64,000 nt of DNA from Alcaligenes aquatilis (GTDB taxonomy: Bacteria > Pseudomonadota > Gammaproteobacteria > Burkholderiales > Burkholderiaceae_B): NCBI RefSeq assembly GCF_003076515.1, contig NZ_CP022390.1, positions 3,721,642-3,785,641 of the forward strand, in the 5' to 3' direction. Positions within the stretch are counted from its first letter, which is position 1. Each line of letters opens with the position of its first letter. The notes under the pieces are model-generated. The model was not told the DNA's origin. It saw only the letters and a program-made list of their open reading frames with translations, and ran no database searches. Positions 26,807 through 36,676 of the stretch are shown piece by piece. Position numbers and translations under genes: made by a program.

Positions 26807-27634
26807 TTACCGTTTCTTGTTGCGCGCGTCATTAATGGCATTGCGCGTGGCAATCGCCGCTGCTTGAGCCGCATCACGCCAGTCATCCCCACGGCTGGCG
26901 TACAGAATGGCGCGCGACGAGTTGATCATCATGCCGTTACCTTGGGAGTCCATACCAGCAGCAACGGTTGCGTCCACATCGCCACCCTGGGCACCAATGC
27001 CGGGCACCAGCAAAGGCATATCGCCAATACGGGCACGCACCTTGCCGATTTCGTCGGGGAAGGTGGCGCCCACGACCAAAGCACATTGACCATTCGTATT
27101 CCACTTTTCTGCCACCAGGCTGGCCACGTGCAAGTACAGCGGGGTACCGTCAGCCATTTCCATGAATTGCAGGTCTGAGCCGCCGGGGTTGGAAGTGCGG
27201 CACAACACGATCACGCCTTTGTCCTTGTGTTCCAGGTAGGGCTCTACCGAGTCAAAGCCCATGTAGGGGCTGACGGTGACGGCATCAGCGCGATAGCGCT
27301 CAAAGGCTTCGCGTGCGTATTGTTCGGCGGTCGACCCCACGTCCCCACGCTTGGCATCGAGCACGATGGGCAGATGAGGGTAGCGGCTGCGAATGTAGTC
27401 GCACAGATCTTGCAACTGATCCTCGGCTCCCTGAGCGGCAAAGTAGGCAATCTGGGGTTTGATGCCACAGGTGTAGTCGGCGGTGACGTCCACAATCGCT
27501 TTGCAGAACTCATAAATCGCGCCGGGTTTGCTGGCCAATTCCAAAGGCAAGCGGGCAGGGTCTGGGTCCAGACCCACCATCAACATGGATTGGTTGTCCG
27601 TCCAGGCACGGTTCAGTTTTTCTATGAATGTCAT
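26807..27634 (-). CDS. pyrF: Orotidine 5'-phosphate decarboxylase
   Basis: PyrF decarboxylates OMP to UMP, the last step of de novo pyrimidine synthesis. This is the longer (275-residue) group-2 form. [49 protein letters not shown] (catalytic Lys/Asp) and [16 protein letters not shown] are diagnostic. It starts 5 bases after the dgkA stop position on the same strand side: dgkA lies immediately upstream in coordinates but is transcribed before the groEL direction ends, so pyrF and dgkA run in the same direction, dgkA first. They probably form one transcript. Confidence 0.95.
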   Translation of the reverse strand: MTFIEKLNRAWTDNQSMLMVGLDPDPARLPLELASKPGAIYEFCKAIVDVTADYTCGIKPQIAYFAAQGAEDQLQDLCDYIRSRYPHLPIVLDAKRGDVGSTAEQYAREAFERYRADAVTVSPYMGFDSVEPYLEHKDKGVIVLCRTSNPGGSDLQFMEMADGTPLYLHVASLVAEKWNTNGQCALVVGATFPDEIGKVRARIGDMPLLVPGIGAQGGDVDATVAAGMDSQGNGMMINSSRAILYASRGDDWRDAAQAAAIATRNAINDARNKKR

Positions 27635-27639
27635 GGGAA

Positions 27640-28023
27640 TCAGGAAAGTAAACGGCTATACAAAAAGCTGAGCCAGACGGCACCAGCAAAAATAAGGGAC
27701 AGCAGCACGGCAGCACTGGCCAGATCCTTGGCCCGCCCGATCAAGGGGTGGTGCTCCAGGGTAATCGTATCGGCCAGGGCCTCCAGGGCCGAGTTCAGCA
27801 GCTCCACCACCAGCACAAAGACCAGTGCGCCCAGCAAGACCAGAATTTCCGCCGGGGTTTGCCCCAGCCAGAATGCCAGTGGCGTCAGGATGACAGCCAA
27901 GGCCAGTTCCTGGCGAAAGGCGGCCTCATGGCGCAGGGCTGCGGCCAGACCCTGGCTGGAGTAGCGCAAGGCATTGAACAGGCGGCCCAAACCACCTTTG
28001 CTTTTGAATGGAGAGTCTGACAT
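27640..28023 (-). CDS. dgkA: Diacylglycerol kinase
   Basis: DgkA is a small trimeric inner-membrane kinase that phosphorylates diacylglycerol for lipid recycling. The 127-residue protein has a basic N terminus ([16 protein letters not shown]), the conserved [12 protein letters not shown], three hydrophobic helices, and [15 protein letters not shown] with the catalytic Glu and Asn. ATG 28023 begins the conserved protein; the frame remains open to 28215 only through the groEL terminator region. It precedes pyrF by five bases on the minus strand. Confidence 0.9.
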   Translation of the reverse strand: MSDSPFKSKGGLGRLFNALRYSSQGLAAALRHEAAFRQELALAVILTPLAFWLGQTPAEILVLLGALVFVLVVELLNSALEALADTITLEHHPLIGRAKDLASAAVLLSLIFAGAVWLSFLYSRLLS

Positions 28024-28073
28024 GAAGGAAACAGCAGATTGAAGTGCCCTGATTATAGGGGTTTGCTTGGACG

Positions 28074-28107
28074 AAAAAAAACCGGATGGAAAAATCCATC
28101 CGGTTTT
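28074..28107 (-). terminator. groESL operon terminator
   Basis: ACCGGATGGA and TCCATCCGGT form a 10-bp stem. Read on the minus strand it is followed by eight T, 70 bases after the groEL stop. Confidence 0.88.
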
Positions 28108-28177
28108 TGTACTAAAAGCGTGGCGATCAGGGCAGAAGTGATCAATTTCCGCCCGGATCGGGGTGCTGATGTGTGGC

Positions 28178-30146
<1,969 letters not shown>

Positions 30147-30206
30147 GGAGAAACTCCTGTTTAAAGATGACTTTAGTTGTTGGTCCGATTTTGGGGGCGA
30201 GGTGCT

Positions 30207-30233
30207 TTAGCACTCAACCCCTTCGAGTGCTAA
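30207..30233. promoter_or_regulatory. CIRCE operator (HrcA site)
   Basis: TTAGCACTC, nine bases, then GAGTGCTAA is the exact consensus CIRCE inverted repeat bound by the HrcA repressor. Its right end touches the groES -10 box at 30233, so bound HrcA would block transcription start. This shows HrcA control of groESL. Confidence 0.97.
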
Positions 30234-30261
30234 TTATAGGGACGACTTTCCTAATTTCAAG
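30233..30261 (-). promoter_or_regulatory. groES promoter
   Basis: On the minus strand TTGAAA (-35, 30255-30260) and TATAAT (-10, 30233-30238) are 16 bases apart. The -35 box sits in CTTGAAA and the -10 follows CCC, so the same sequence partly fits the heat-shock sigma-32 consensus. Dual sigma-70/sigma-32 use is possible. Confidence 0.75.
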
Positions 30262-30531
30262 AGCACCAGGGTCGGGTTGTTACATATTTGTCCTGGGGCG
30301 TGAATTTACTGGATGTTAGCGGGGGAGACGCCATCAGTACCCGTACTCAAGGCAATCAGCTTGCTCATCGTGTTGAAGTTGCGTGTAGTAGCAACGACCT
30401 TGAGCTTTTTCTCGATACCGGCTTGCGCACACGATATAGGCGATGTCATCAATGACGCGGACCTGATTTAGCGGCAGTACGGACCATGCTGCCGACCAGG
30501 CGCATGACATCTTCGTGAGGAGCTTTATCAA

Positions 30532-30573
30532 AAAACAGGCCGACTCTTCAAGGGGGGCGGCCTGTTTTTTGTC
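30532..30573. terminator. Terminator-like hairpin
   Basis: AAAAAACAGGCCG and CGGCCTGTTTTTT form a strong symmetrical stem that can act on both strands. It probably ends the oncoming amidase transcript, whose stop lies at 30654. Confidence 0.7.
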
Positions 30574-30653
30574 GGGCTGAGGGCATTTGGCCATGGCCTG
30601 CTATTCAGCCTGGTGTTGTAGCCTGTGGATTGCTTAATCCGCCTTTACATCGT

Positions 30654-32072
30654 TTATGCCCGTTTGCTCAAATCCGGCGCAGGTGTCGCTGGCAGCAAAG
30701 GATCAATCGCCCGGCACAGAGCCAGCAACAGATCATCGGCACCGATGCCCGCTTCAATCAACATCCCCACGGGCAAACCGCCTGACAGGCCGATAGGCAG
30801 GGAGATGCCTGGTGCACCCAGGTTAGAGCCCACGTCGGTGCGCGAGATATAGGTGTTGAACGTAGGCACCGCCTTGCCGTTCATCATGGTGGTTTCATCA
30901 TCGCCAATCGGGCAGGCGGTCAGCGGGCTGGTTGGGAAGATCAAGCCACTCACATTGGACTGGCGCAGCAGGTCTGCATAAGCTTGTTGCATCAGCGGGC
31001 GGTCTACATGCAGCGCCTCTTCGTAAGCTTCCTGGCTGATGGTGTAGTCGCCGGTAATGGCATCGAAAATCTCTTTCACATCGGGGCTATGGATGCCGGC
31101 AATTAGCTCGTCCAGACCGATGCCGTACTTGTTCTCGGCCAGATACAAAGGCAGATGCTGCAAGGTCTCGTACAGCACAATCGGCATGCCAACGCGAGCA
31201 TTGATCTTCAGAACCGGGGACAGATCGACATCGACCAGCGTGACACCGGCTTTTTGCAAATCATCCAGAAAGGCCAGGGTGACGTCGGCTACACCGGCAT
31301 CCATCTCTTTCCAGAAGCTGTCACGGGGCACACCCAGGCGCAGTTCCTTCAAGGAGGGAGTGGCCAGGATGGAAGGGGTTTTCTGGCAGAGCAGGCTATC
31401 GAGCAAACTGATGTCAGCCAGACTGCGGGCCATGGGGCCTGCCGTATCGCGGGTAGGGGACAAAGGCACAATGCCCTGGCCCGAATAACGGCCCACCGTA
31501 GGACGGAAACCGTACAGACCACAAAGCGCGGCAGGCAGGCGTACCGATGCGCCTGTATCCGTGCCCAAGCCAGCCGGGAATTGACGGGCTGCCACCACCG
31601 TTGCGGTGCCGCCGGAAGAACCACCGGGAATACGGTTCGGGTCATACGGGTTGCGGCTGGGGCCGGTGGTGGCGTTATTGGTCGTAATGCCAAAAGCCAG
31701 CTCGTGCATCACGGACTTGGCGGGCAGCACAGCACCGGCTTTACGCAATTGTGCGACGACATCCGCATCTTTCAGCGGCACGCGGCCTTGCAGCGCACCG
31801 GTGCTGGATGTGGTGGGCATGTCCGTGGTGTTCAGATTGTCTTTCAGTACCAAAGGTACACCATCCAGCGCCAAGGCTTGGCCACGGGCGCGGCGTGCGT
31901 CGGACTGATCTGCCTGCTGGTAAAACAGCTCCGAGTTCAAATGCGCCAGGCCGCCCAAGTGGGCCATTTCTTGTGACTGTTTGAGCAGCTCATCGGCAAT
32001 CTCGCGGGCGCTGAACAGGCTGTTTTCCAGACCTGCCAGCAGTTCACTGGCACTACGTTCGGTAAGGGACAT
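30654..32072 (-). CDS. Amidase (amidase signature family)
   Basis: A 472-residue hydrolase of the amidase signature family. The Ser-cisSer-Lys triad is in place: K77 in LVLKDNLNT, S152 in PGGSSGGTAT and S176 in TDTGASVRLPA. The last 25 residues of the 150-180 block (GLGTDTGASVRLPAALCG) are the classical signature. It resembles mandelamide and indoleacetamide hydrolases more than GatA, and no gatB or gatC is nearby. The substrate is unknown. An AGGAGA precedes ATG 32072. It is a single gene. Confidence 0.85.
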   Translation of the reverse strand: MSLTERSASELLAGLENSLFSAREIADELLKQSQEMAHLGGLAHLNSELFYQQADQSDARRARGQALALDGVPLVLKDNLNTTDMPTTSSTGALQGRVPLKDADVVAQLRKAGAVLPAKSVMHELAFGITTNNATTGPSRNPYDPNRIPGGSSGGTATVVAARQFPAGLGTDTGASVRLPAALCGLYGFRPTVGRYSGQGIVPLSPTRDTAGPMARSLADISLLDSLLCQKTPSILATPSLKELRLGVPRDSFWKEMDAGVADVTLAFLDDLQKAGVTLVDVDLSPVLKINARVGMPIVLYETLQHLPLYLAENKYGIGLDELIAGIHSPDVKEIFDAITGDYTISQEAYEEALHVDRPLMQQAYADLLRQSNVSGLIFPTSPLTACPIGDDETTMMNGKAVPTFNTYISRTDVGSNLGAPGISLPIGLSGGLPVGMLIEAGIGADDLLLALCRAIDPLLPATPAPDLSKRA

Positions 32073-32195
32073 GGGGTCTCCTGGGAAAGCGTGAACGCTT
32101 CCGGTTTTTACTGTAATAGTTCGATCAATCAGCCTCTAACAGGGCTGTCTTGAAAAAGAGAGACAGTAAGGGTATCAGCAAGCCGCAGGGATCGC

Positions 32196-33344
32196 TCAGG
32201 AAGCCTTCCAAATGACCTTGTTGCGGCCAGCATGCTTGGCCTCATACAAAAGCCGGTCTGCTTGTTCAATAGCCTGATTGATGTCGCCATTGCTGTTTAG
32301 TTGCACTACCCCGAAACTGGCCGTCAGTGTGTGCGCCGTGGCGGGGATATGCAGATTCATCGCACTGCTGCGCAAACGTTCGGCAACCAGTACGGCGGTG
32401 TGCAAACTGGTACTGCGTATCAGCAAGACAAATTCCTCTCCCCCGAAGCGGGCTGCCAAATCATCCTGTCGCACTGTACGGGCCAGTAAAGCTCCGAACT
32501 CCTTCAAGGCCCGGTCGCCTGCCGCATGGCCCCAGGTGTCATTGACGATCTTGAAGTGGTCCAGATCGCAGATGATGACCGCCCAGCCGGTATGCCCATA
32601 TCGCTCCAGCCGTTTTTTAACCTGCTCGAAAAACGCGCGGCGGTTCAATAAACGGGTCAAAGGATCTTGGCTGCGCTCATGGTCTAGTGTCTGCACAATC
32701 GACATTGCTGTGCTGGTCAAGATGGCCAGTGCGATCCAAATGCTGATGAACATATTGGCAGCCAGCATCAAGAGCCAAAAACCGGATTGGGTCAGATCGG
32801 GCTGGATTTCACGCGGGATCAGCGTGGTCAGCGCCAACGCACGAAAAAAAGCGTAGAGCAGTGTCGTCAGATAAGAAGCCCGCAACAGCGCTGCCAAAGG
32901 AATAGGACGCGTGCGGCTAGACAATAGGATCGACTTGGCGGGCAGGGCGATCAGCAGGGCCAGGCTCCAGCCCAGTATCTGCAAACGTAGCCAGAGATCA
33001 TCATGGATCTGGGAGAAATAAAAAAGCCCCCCCAGCGTGATAAACATGATCGTGCCAGCCAACCTGGGGGGAGAGCGCCCACCAAAACGCACAGCAACCC
33101 CATGCGCCAAGGCCCAGACACCAAACAGATACATCGTCGACAAGGGGACTGTCCAGCGTGCTAAATGCTCATTGGGCATCAGGCTGTGGATCCCCAACGG
33201 AATAGCCGTAGAGATATACCCCGAGGCAATCCAGAGAAGATAACGATGATCACGTAGACGACTCCAGCAGTAAATCATGGCCACGCCCAGTAATGCTGCA
33301 CAGGCAGGGACGATCAGAACGAAATACTGGTTGGGAGAGGACAC
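32196..33344 (-). CDS. Membrane-bound diguanylate cyclase (GGDEF)
   Basis: A 382-residue enzyme that makes cyclic di-GMP from two GTP. About six hydrophobic helices fill residues 1-200. The GGDEF domain then runs from DPLTRLLNRRAFFEQVKKRL to the end. The active-site motif is GGEEF at 301-305. RQDD lies five residues before it and is the RxxD inhibitory site, so product feedback is expected. There is no EAL domain. The ligand sensed by the membrane part is unknown. YcgR at 6.0-6.8 kb is a possible receptor for its product. Confidence 0.9.
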   Translation of the reverse strand: MSSPNQYFVLIVPACAALLGVAMIYCWSRLRDHRYLLWIASGYISTAIPLGIHSLMPNEHLARWTVPLSTMYLFGVWALAHGVAVRFGGRSPPRLAGTIMFITLGGLFYFSQIHDDLWLRLQILGWSLALLIALPAKSILLSSRTRPIPLAALLRASYLTTLLYAFFRALALTTLIPREIQPDLTQSGFWLLMLAANMFISIWIALAILTSTAMSIVQTLDHERSQDPLTRLLNRRAFFEQVKKRLERYGHTGWAVIICDLDHFKIVNDTWGHAAGDRALKEFGALLARTVRQDDLAARFGGEEFVLLIRSTSLHTAVLVAERLRSSAMNLHIPATAHTLTASFGVVQLNSNGDINQAIEQADRLLYEAKHAGRNKVIWKAS

Positions 33345-33737
33345 GGTGTGTTCTCGTTTGTTAAGAAGAGTTGAGTATCGGCGTTACAACAATTGTAACG
33401 ATATTGTTGCAGTACAGAAGCTTATCGATTGAGAACAAACAGTTTAATCAGAGAAAAGAAGATGTTTTGATCTGCTTTGTGAGCCGGTTTCCGTTAAGGG
33501 AAAGCGCCGTAGAATAAGAAGAGAGAGAAAAACAAAGGATTGTTTACCTTACCTAAAGAAAAAATCAGGAATACTTTCCGAATTAAGTCCAAAAACAGAC
33601 AGCCGAGCTAGTCCACTCCCCGCGACATTTTTCATGACAAGAAACCGGGCCACAAAAACTACCACTGAATCCATCACTAACTAGCCAGAAACGTGGCATT
33701 ACAGTTACGTTTCACCCCTCCGTTGCTTACGATGCGA

Positions 33738-33975
33738 GCCGCTTGGAGCCCTGTCAGGGTGTCGGGGCGATTCAGAGTACTTGCCGCGGTCGGTTCTGAA
33801 ATCCGGGATGCAAGCCCTGTGTTGTTTGAGCGGGGCGTTTGTGGTTCGTCCGGGGGACGAGCCACCCCGCGAGTTCACAGGGCGCCCGGATTTCAGAACT
33901 GACAAGGGCACCGGCGCGCAGCACCGGCAAGTGCTCAGCCCGGACACCCTGACAGGGCTCCAAGCGGCGTCTTTT
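33738..33975 (+). repeat. Structured palindromic element family A, copy 2
   Basis: Homologue of 5031-5268 and of nearly the same length. The outer 26-bp stem, GCCGCTTGGAGCC (33738) with GGCTCCAAGCGGC (33968), is perfect. GAGTACTTGCCG (33775-33786) pairs with CGGCAAGTGCTC (33925-33936), keeping the same T-G mismatch as copy 1. The variable arms are GTTCTGAAATCCGGG (33793-33807) and CCCGGATTTCAGAAC (33885-33899). GCCCTGTG pairs with CACAGGGC. The terminal hairpin is GTGGTTCGTC/GACGAGCCAC (33841-33865). GGCGTCTTTTT follows the outer stem. Confidence 0.85.
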
Positions 33976-34118
33976 TGACAAGATCCGAGTACCGAATAAG
34001 GCATCCGACCGACTTTCTAAGCGTCTCTTTGTTTGTTCAATCATTGAGCCGACACATGGCATCTAAAAACAAACATCTTCTCTTACCTGCGTTTAGTTCT
34101 TGAAAAACAGAACAGCAG

Positions 34119-34158
34119 AACAAAAAAGAAGAAGGGGAGAGCCCAAATCGCTCTCCCC
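34119..34158 (-). terminator. Pirin gene terminator
   Basis: On the minus strand GGGGAGAGC and GCTCTCCCC form a 9-bp stem followed by a T-rich tail (TTCTTCTTTTTTG), 25 bases after the pirin stop. Confidence 0.75.
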
Positions 34159-34182
34159 ATCCTTAAAACGCTTCATCAGCAA

Positions 34183-34884
34183 TTACTGCGCCGTCTCAAC
34201 CAGCACCAGTTCAGCATCCTCCAGCGCCTGAATTTCCAGCGTCGTCTCATTGCGAATCGCCGCCCCGTCACGGGCATTTAACTCCAGACCATTCACCGAA
34301 ACCCGCCCAGTGGCAGGCACCAGATAAGCCAGATGTTCGGCAGGCAAAGACAAAGTCGTGCTTTGGCCTTTCTTCAAGGTCGCCCCCAGCACACGAGCCT
34401 GGGCGCGAATCGGCAATGCCTCCGCGTCCCCCTCAAAGCCACTGGCCAAGGCTACAAACTGCCCCGAACGCTCATCCTTGGGAAAAGGCTTGGCACCCCA
34501 GGCAGGTGGCAAACCACGACGCTCTGGCTGAATCCAGATCTGGAAAATTCGTGTCGTGCCCGTTTCCAGGTTGTACTCCGCATGGCGAATGCCCGTGCCG
34601 GCACTCATCACCTGCACATCCCCCGCTTCGGTACGGCCCTTATTGCCCAAACTGTCCTGATGGCTGATGGCCCCTTCACGCACATACGTAATGATCTCCA
34701 TATCGGCATGATCGTGAGGCGGAAACCCGGTGTTGGATGCAATCGTGTCGTCATTCCAGACACGCAGGGCGCCCCAGCTCATGCGAGCGGGATCGTAGTA
34801 ATTCGCGAAAGAGAAATGGTGTTTGGCGTCCAGCCAACCGTGGTTGGCGCCGCCCAGTTCATTAAAAGGCCGATGTTCAATCAT
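34183..34884 (-). CDS. Pirin family protein (quercetinase-like cupin)
   Basis: A 233-residue bicupin of the pirin family (YhhW/YhaK type). Metal ligands are visible in FPPHDHADMEIITYV (two His and the Glu) and in GTGIRHAEYN. Some members oxidise quercetin, others are redox sensors, so the substrate is open. AAGGAG precedes the ATG. It is divergently paired with a LysR gene, the same partnership as yhaK/yhaJ of E. coli. The shared promoter contains nested inverted repeats (34915-34967), so control by that regulator is likely. Confidence 0.88.
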   Translation of the reverse strand: MIEHRPFNELGGANHGWLDAKHHFSFANYYDPARMSWGALRVWNDDTIASNTGFPPHDHADMEIITYVREGAISHQDSLGNKGRTEAGDVQVMSAGTGIRHAEYNLETGTTRIFQIWIQPERRGLPPAWGAKPFPKDERSGQFVALASGFEGDAEALPIRAQARVLGATLKKGQSTTLSLPAEHLAYLVPATGRVSVNGLELNARDGAAIRNETTLEIQALEDAELVLVETAQ

Positions 34885-34914
34885 GGCGCGCTCCTTAATA
34901 TTGGATACTAAAAA

Positions 34915-34967
34915 GAATTCTATGCGCCTTGCTGATTGAATAAAATAGAATCAATAGCATAGAATTC
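34915..34967. promoter_or_regulatory. Nested inverted repeats in pirin/LysR divergent promoter
   Basis: GAATTCTATGC (34915-34925) is exactly mirrored by GCATAGAATTC (34957-34967). Between them lies a second dyad with ATTGA and TCAAT ends around AATAAAATAGAA. The spacing fits two LysR-type half-site pairs in the 97-base gap. Confidence 0.6.
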
Positions 34968-34981
34968 ATTCCAAAATTGAT

Positions 34982-35899
34982 ATGAAAACACTTCCGGACC
35001 TCCAGGCATGGGCCATCTTCGCCACCGTGGCGGAAACCGGCTCTTTTGCCCAGGCCGCTGAAGTCCTGGGCCTGTCCCAGCCCACCGTCTCCAAGGCAAT
35101 CACCCGGCTGGAAAAACAACTGCAGGTTTCCCTGTTCCATCGAACCTCTCGACGCCTGTCCTTGACAGAAACCGGGCAAGCCAGCTTGCAGCAGGCCCAA
35201 ACCGTTCTGGCTGCTGGACAAAGCGCCGAAGCCTTGGCGCGTGATCAAAAAGAAAGCTTGCAAGGCCGTATCAAGATCGCCGCTCCTATGTCCTTTGGAT
35301 TGGAGCATCTGGCTCCCTTGCTGCCGGTTTTCATGCAACAGCACCCGGCTGTCCTGCTGGACCTGCACTTTAATGATGCCCAGGTGAACATTGTTGAACA
35401 GGGTTTCGACCTGGCCCTGCGCATCTCGGCCATGGATGATTCCAGTCTCCTGGTGCGTCGTCTGTGCAATCTGCGCTTGCGCCTGGTCGCCGCCCCTCGT
35501 TACTTGGCCAAATACGGTAGACCCACTCACCCCAGCGACCTGGCCCAGCATATGAGCCTGCGCTACGCCTACGAGCGACGCGGCAGTGTCTGGCGCTTTC
35601 AGCAGGGGGAGGAGTACTACTCCCAAACCGTGCCTTGTGCCTTGCAAGTCAACAACGCCCAAGCCTTGATTCCGCCCTTGCTGCAGGGCTTGGGGCTAAG
35701 CGTGCTGCCGCAATTTCTGTTGGGCGATATGCTCGAGCAAGGCCAATTGGAAGTTGTATTGCCGCAATGGGATCTGCCCAGTCTGACCTTGCATCTGTTG
35801 ACGCCTCCGGGCCGGTCTCGTCCGGCGCGTGTGCAAGCTTTTATTGATTTTCTGATCGCCGGGTTTGCGCAAGCACCCTGGGCCGATTCCGGCCAGTAA
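34982..35899 (+). CDS. LysR family transcriptional regulator
   Basis: A 305-residue LysR protein. The helix-turn-helix spans about 5-60 (LQAWAIFATVAETGSFAQAA then LSQPTVSKAITRLEKQLQ), with the effector-binding domain from about 90. FHRTSRRLSLTETGQ is typical of the CrgA/AaeR-like group. It is divergent from the pirin gene and probably controls it. Confidence 0.9.
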   Translation: MKTLPDLQAWAIFATVAETGSFAQAAEVLGLSQPTVSKAITRLEKQLQVSLFHRTSRRLSLTETGQASLQQAQTVLAAGQSAEALARDQKESLQGRIKIAAPMSFGLEHLAPLLPVFMQQHPAVLLDLHFNDAQVNIVEQGFDLALRISAMDDSSLLVRRLCNLRLRLVAAPRYLAKYGRPTHPSDLAQHMSLRYAYERRGSVWRFQQGEEYYSQTVPCALQVNNAQALIPPLLQGLGLSVLPQFLLGDMLEQGQLEVVLPQWDLPSLTLHLLTPPGRSRPARVQAFIDFLIAGFAQAPWADSGQ

Positions 35900-35960
35900 G
35901 AAACAACCTGTATTTTGCCGCTAGACTGTCTGGTCCACTCTTGTTTTCTAGGAGATCAGT

Positions 35961-36428
35961 ATGGATAAACGTCCTCCCTTGCCACCTTTCGATCTGGAGA
36001 GTGCTCGCCAGAAAGTGCGTGCTGCCGAGGATGCCTGGAACAGCCGTGACCCAGTCAAGGTTTCGCAGGCTTATACCGTGGATACGCGCTGGCGCAATCG
36101 CAGCGAATTTCCACAGGGACGCGATCAGGTTCAAGCTTTTTTAGAACGCAAATGGCAAAAAGAACGCGAATACCGTTTGATTAAAGAACTCTGGGCCTGG
36201 CATGAAAATAGAATTGCCGTGCGTTTTGCCTACGAATGGCAAGATGAATACGGGCAGTGGTGGCGCAGTTATGGAAATGAAAACTGGGAGTTTGATGAAA
36301 ATGGCTATATGGCGGTACGCCATGCCAGTATTAATGACCTGGATATTACCGAGTCCGAGCGCAAATTCCATTGGCCCTTGGGCCGACGCCCCGACGAGCA
36401 TCCCAGCCTGAGTGAATTAGGCCTGTAA
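35961..36428 (+). CDS. NTF2-like protein of the DUF1348 family
   Basis: A 155-residue protein rich in Trp, Arg and Glu with the NTF2-like cone fold of DUF1348: [24 protein letters not shown] near the start, [20 protein letters not shown] in the middle, and [20 protein letters not shown] late. The function of this family is unknown. It has no signal peptide. A TAGGAG box precedes ATG 35961. It may follow the LysR gene on one transcript and ends at the 36490 terminator. Confidence 0.85.
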   Translation: MDKRPPLPPFDLESARQKVRAAEDAWNSRDPVKVSQAYTVDTRWRNRSEFPQGRDQVQAFLERKWQKEREYRLIKELWAWHENRIAVRFAYEWQDEYGQWWRSYGNENWEFDENGYMAVRHASINDLDITESERKFHWPLGRRPDEHPSLSELGL

Positions 36429-36489
36429 TTCCCAGCCCGGATACTAGCGGATCTGGGCTATTGTGATGAATAAACAGCCATCAACATAA

Positions 36490-36527
36490 AAAGTCCGGTT
36501 TGTATTGTGCAAAACCGGATTTTTTTA
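36490..36527 (+). terminator. Rho-independent terminator
   Basis: TCCGGTTT and AAACCGGA form an 8-bp stem followed by seven T, about 65 bases after the DUF1348 gene. Confidence 0.85.
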
Positions 36528-36676
36528 AATCTTTAATCTTGATGCCTCATTCATGGCATATCTAAAAGAATGATGGACAAAATGTTGAGGTTTCCCTGTT
36601 CGCAATCAAAGACATGCGGGCAGATAAATGGTTTAGTGTTGGGTTAGCTTCATTCATCTCCAAGGAGTCATCTATC

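Larger units (their letters stand above)
30147..30653. other. groES upstream region
   Basis: This 507-base gap holds the groES leader, the CIRCE operator and promoter (30207-30261) and a terminator-like hairpin (30532-30573). A minus-strand frame at 30334-30510 could encode a 58-residue peptide starting MSCAWSAAWSVLPLNQVRVI. It contains RYREKAQGRCYYTQL, has no good ribosome site and no family that I recognise. It may be a gene remnant. Confidence 0.45.
33345..34182. other. AT-rich intergenic region with repeat A copy 2
   Basis: This 838-base gap lies between the diguanylate cyclase start and the pirin stop, both on the minus strand. The parts at 33345-33700 and 33976-34118 are clearly more AT-rich than the surrounding genes and have no coding frame. 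The palindromic element at 33738-33975 occupies the middle and the pirin terminator the right end. Confidence 0.65.

Noticed and set aside
26661-26867. Plus-strand frame reading Ala-Val repeats over the CTGTCG tract
   Set aside because: Starts in a terminator, overlaps the 3' end of pyrF and has no ribosome site.
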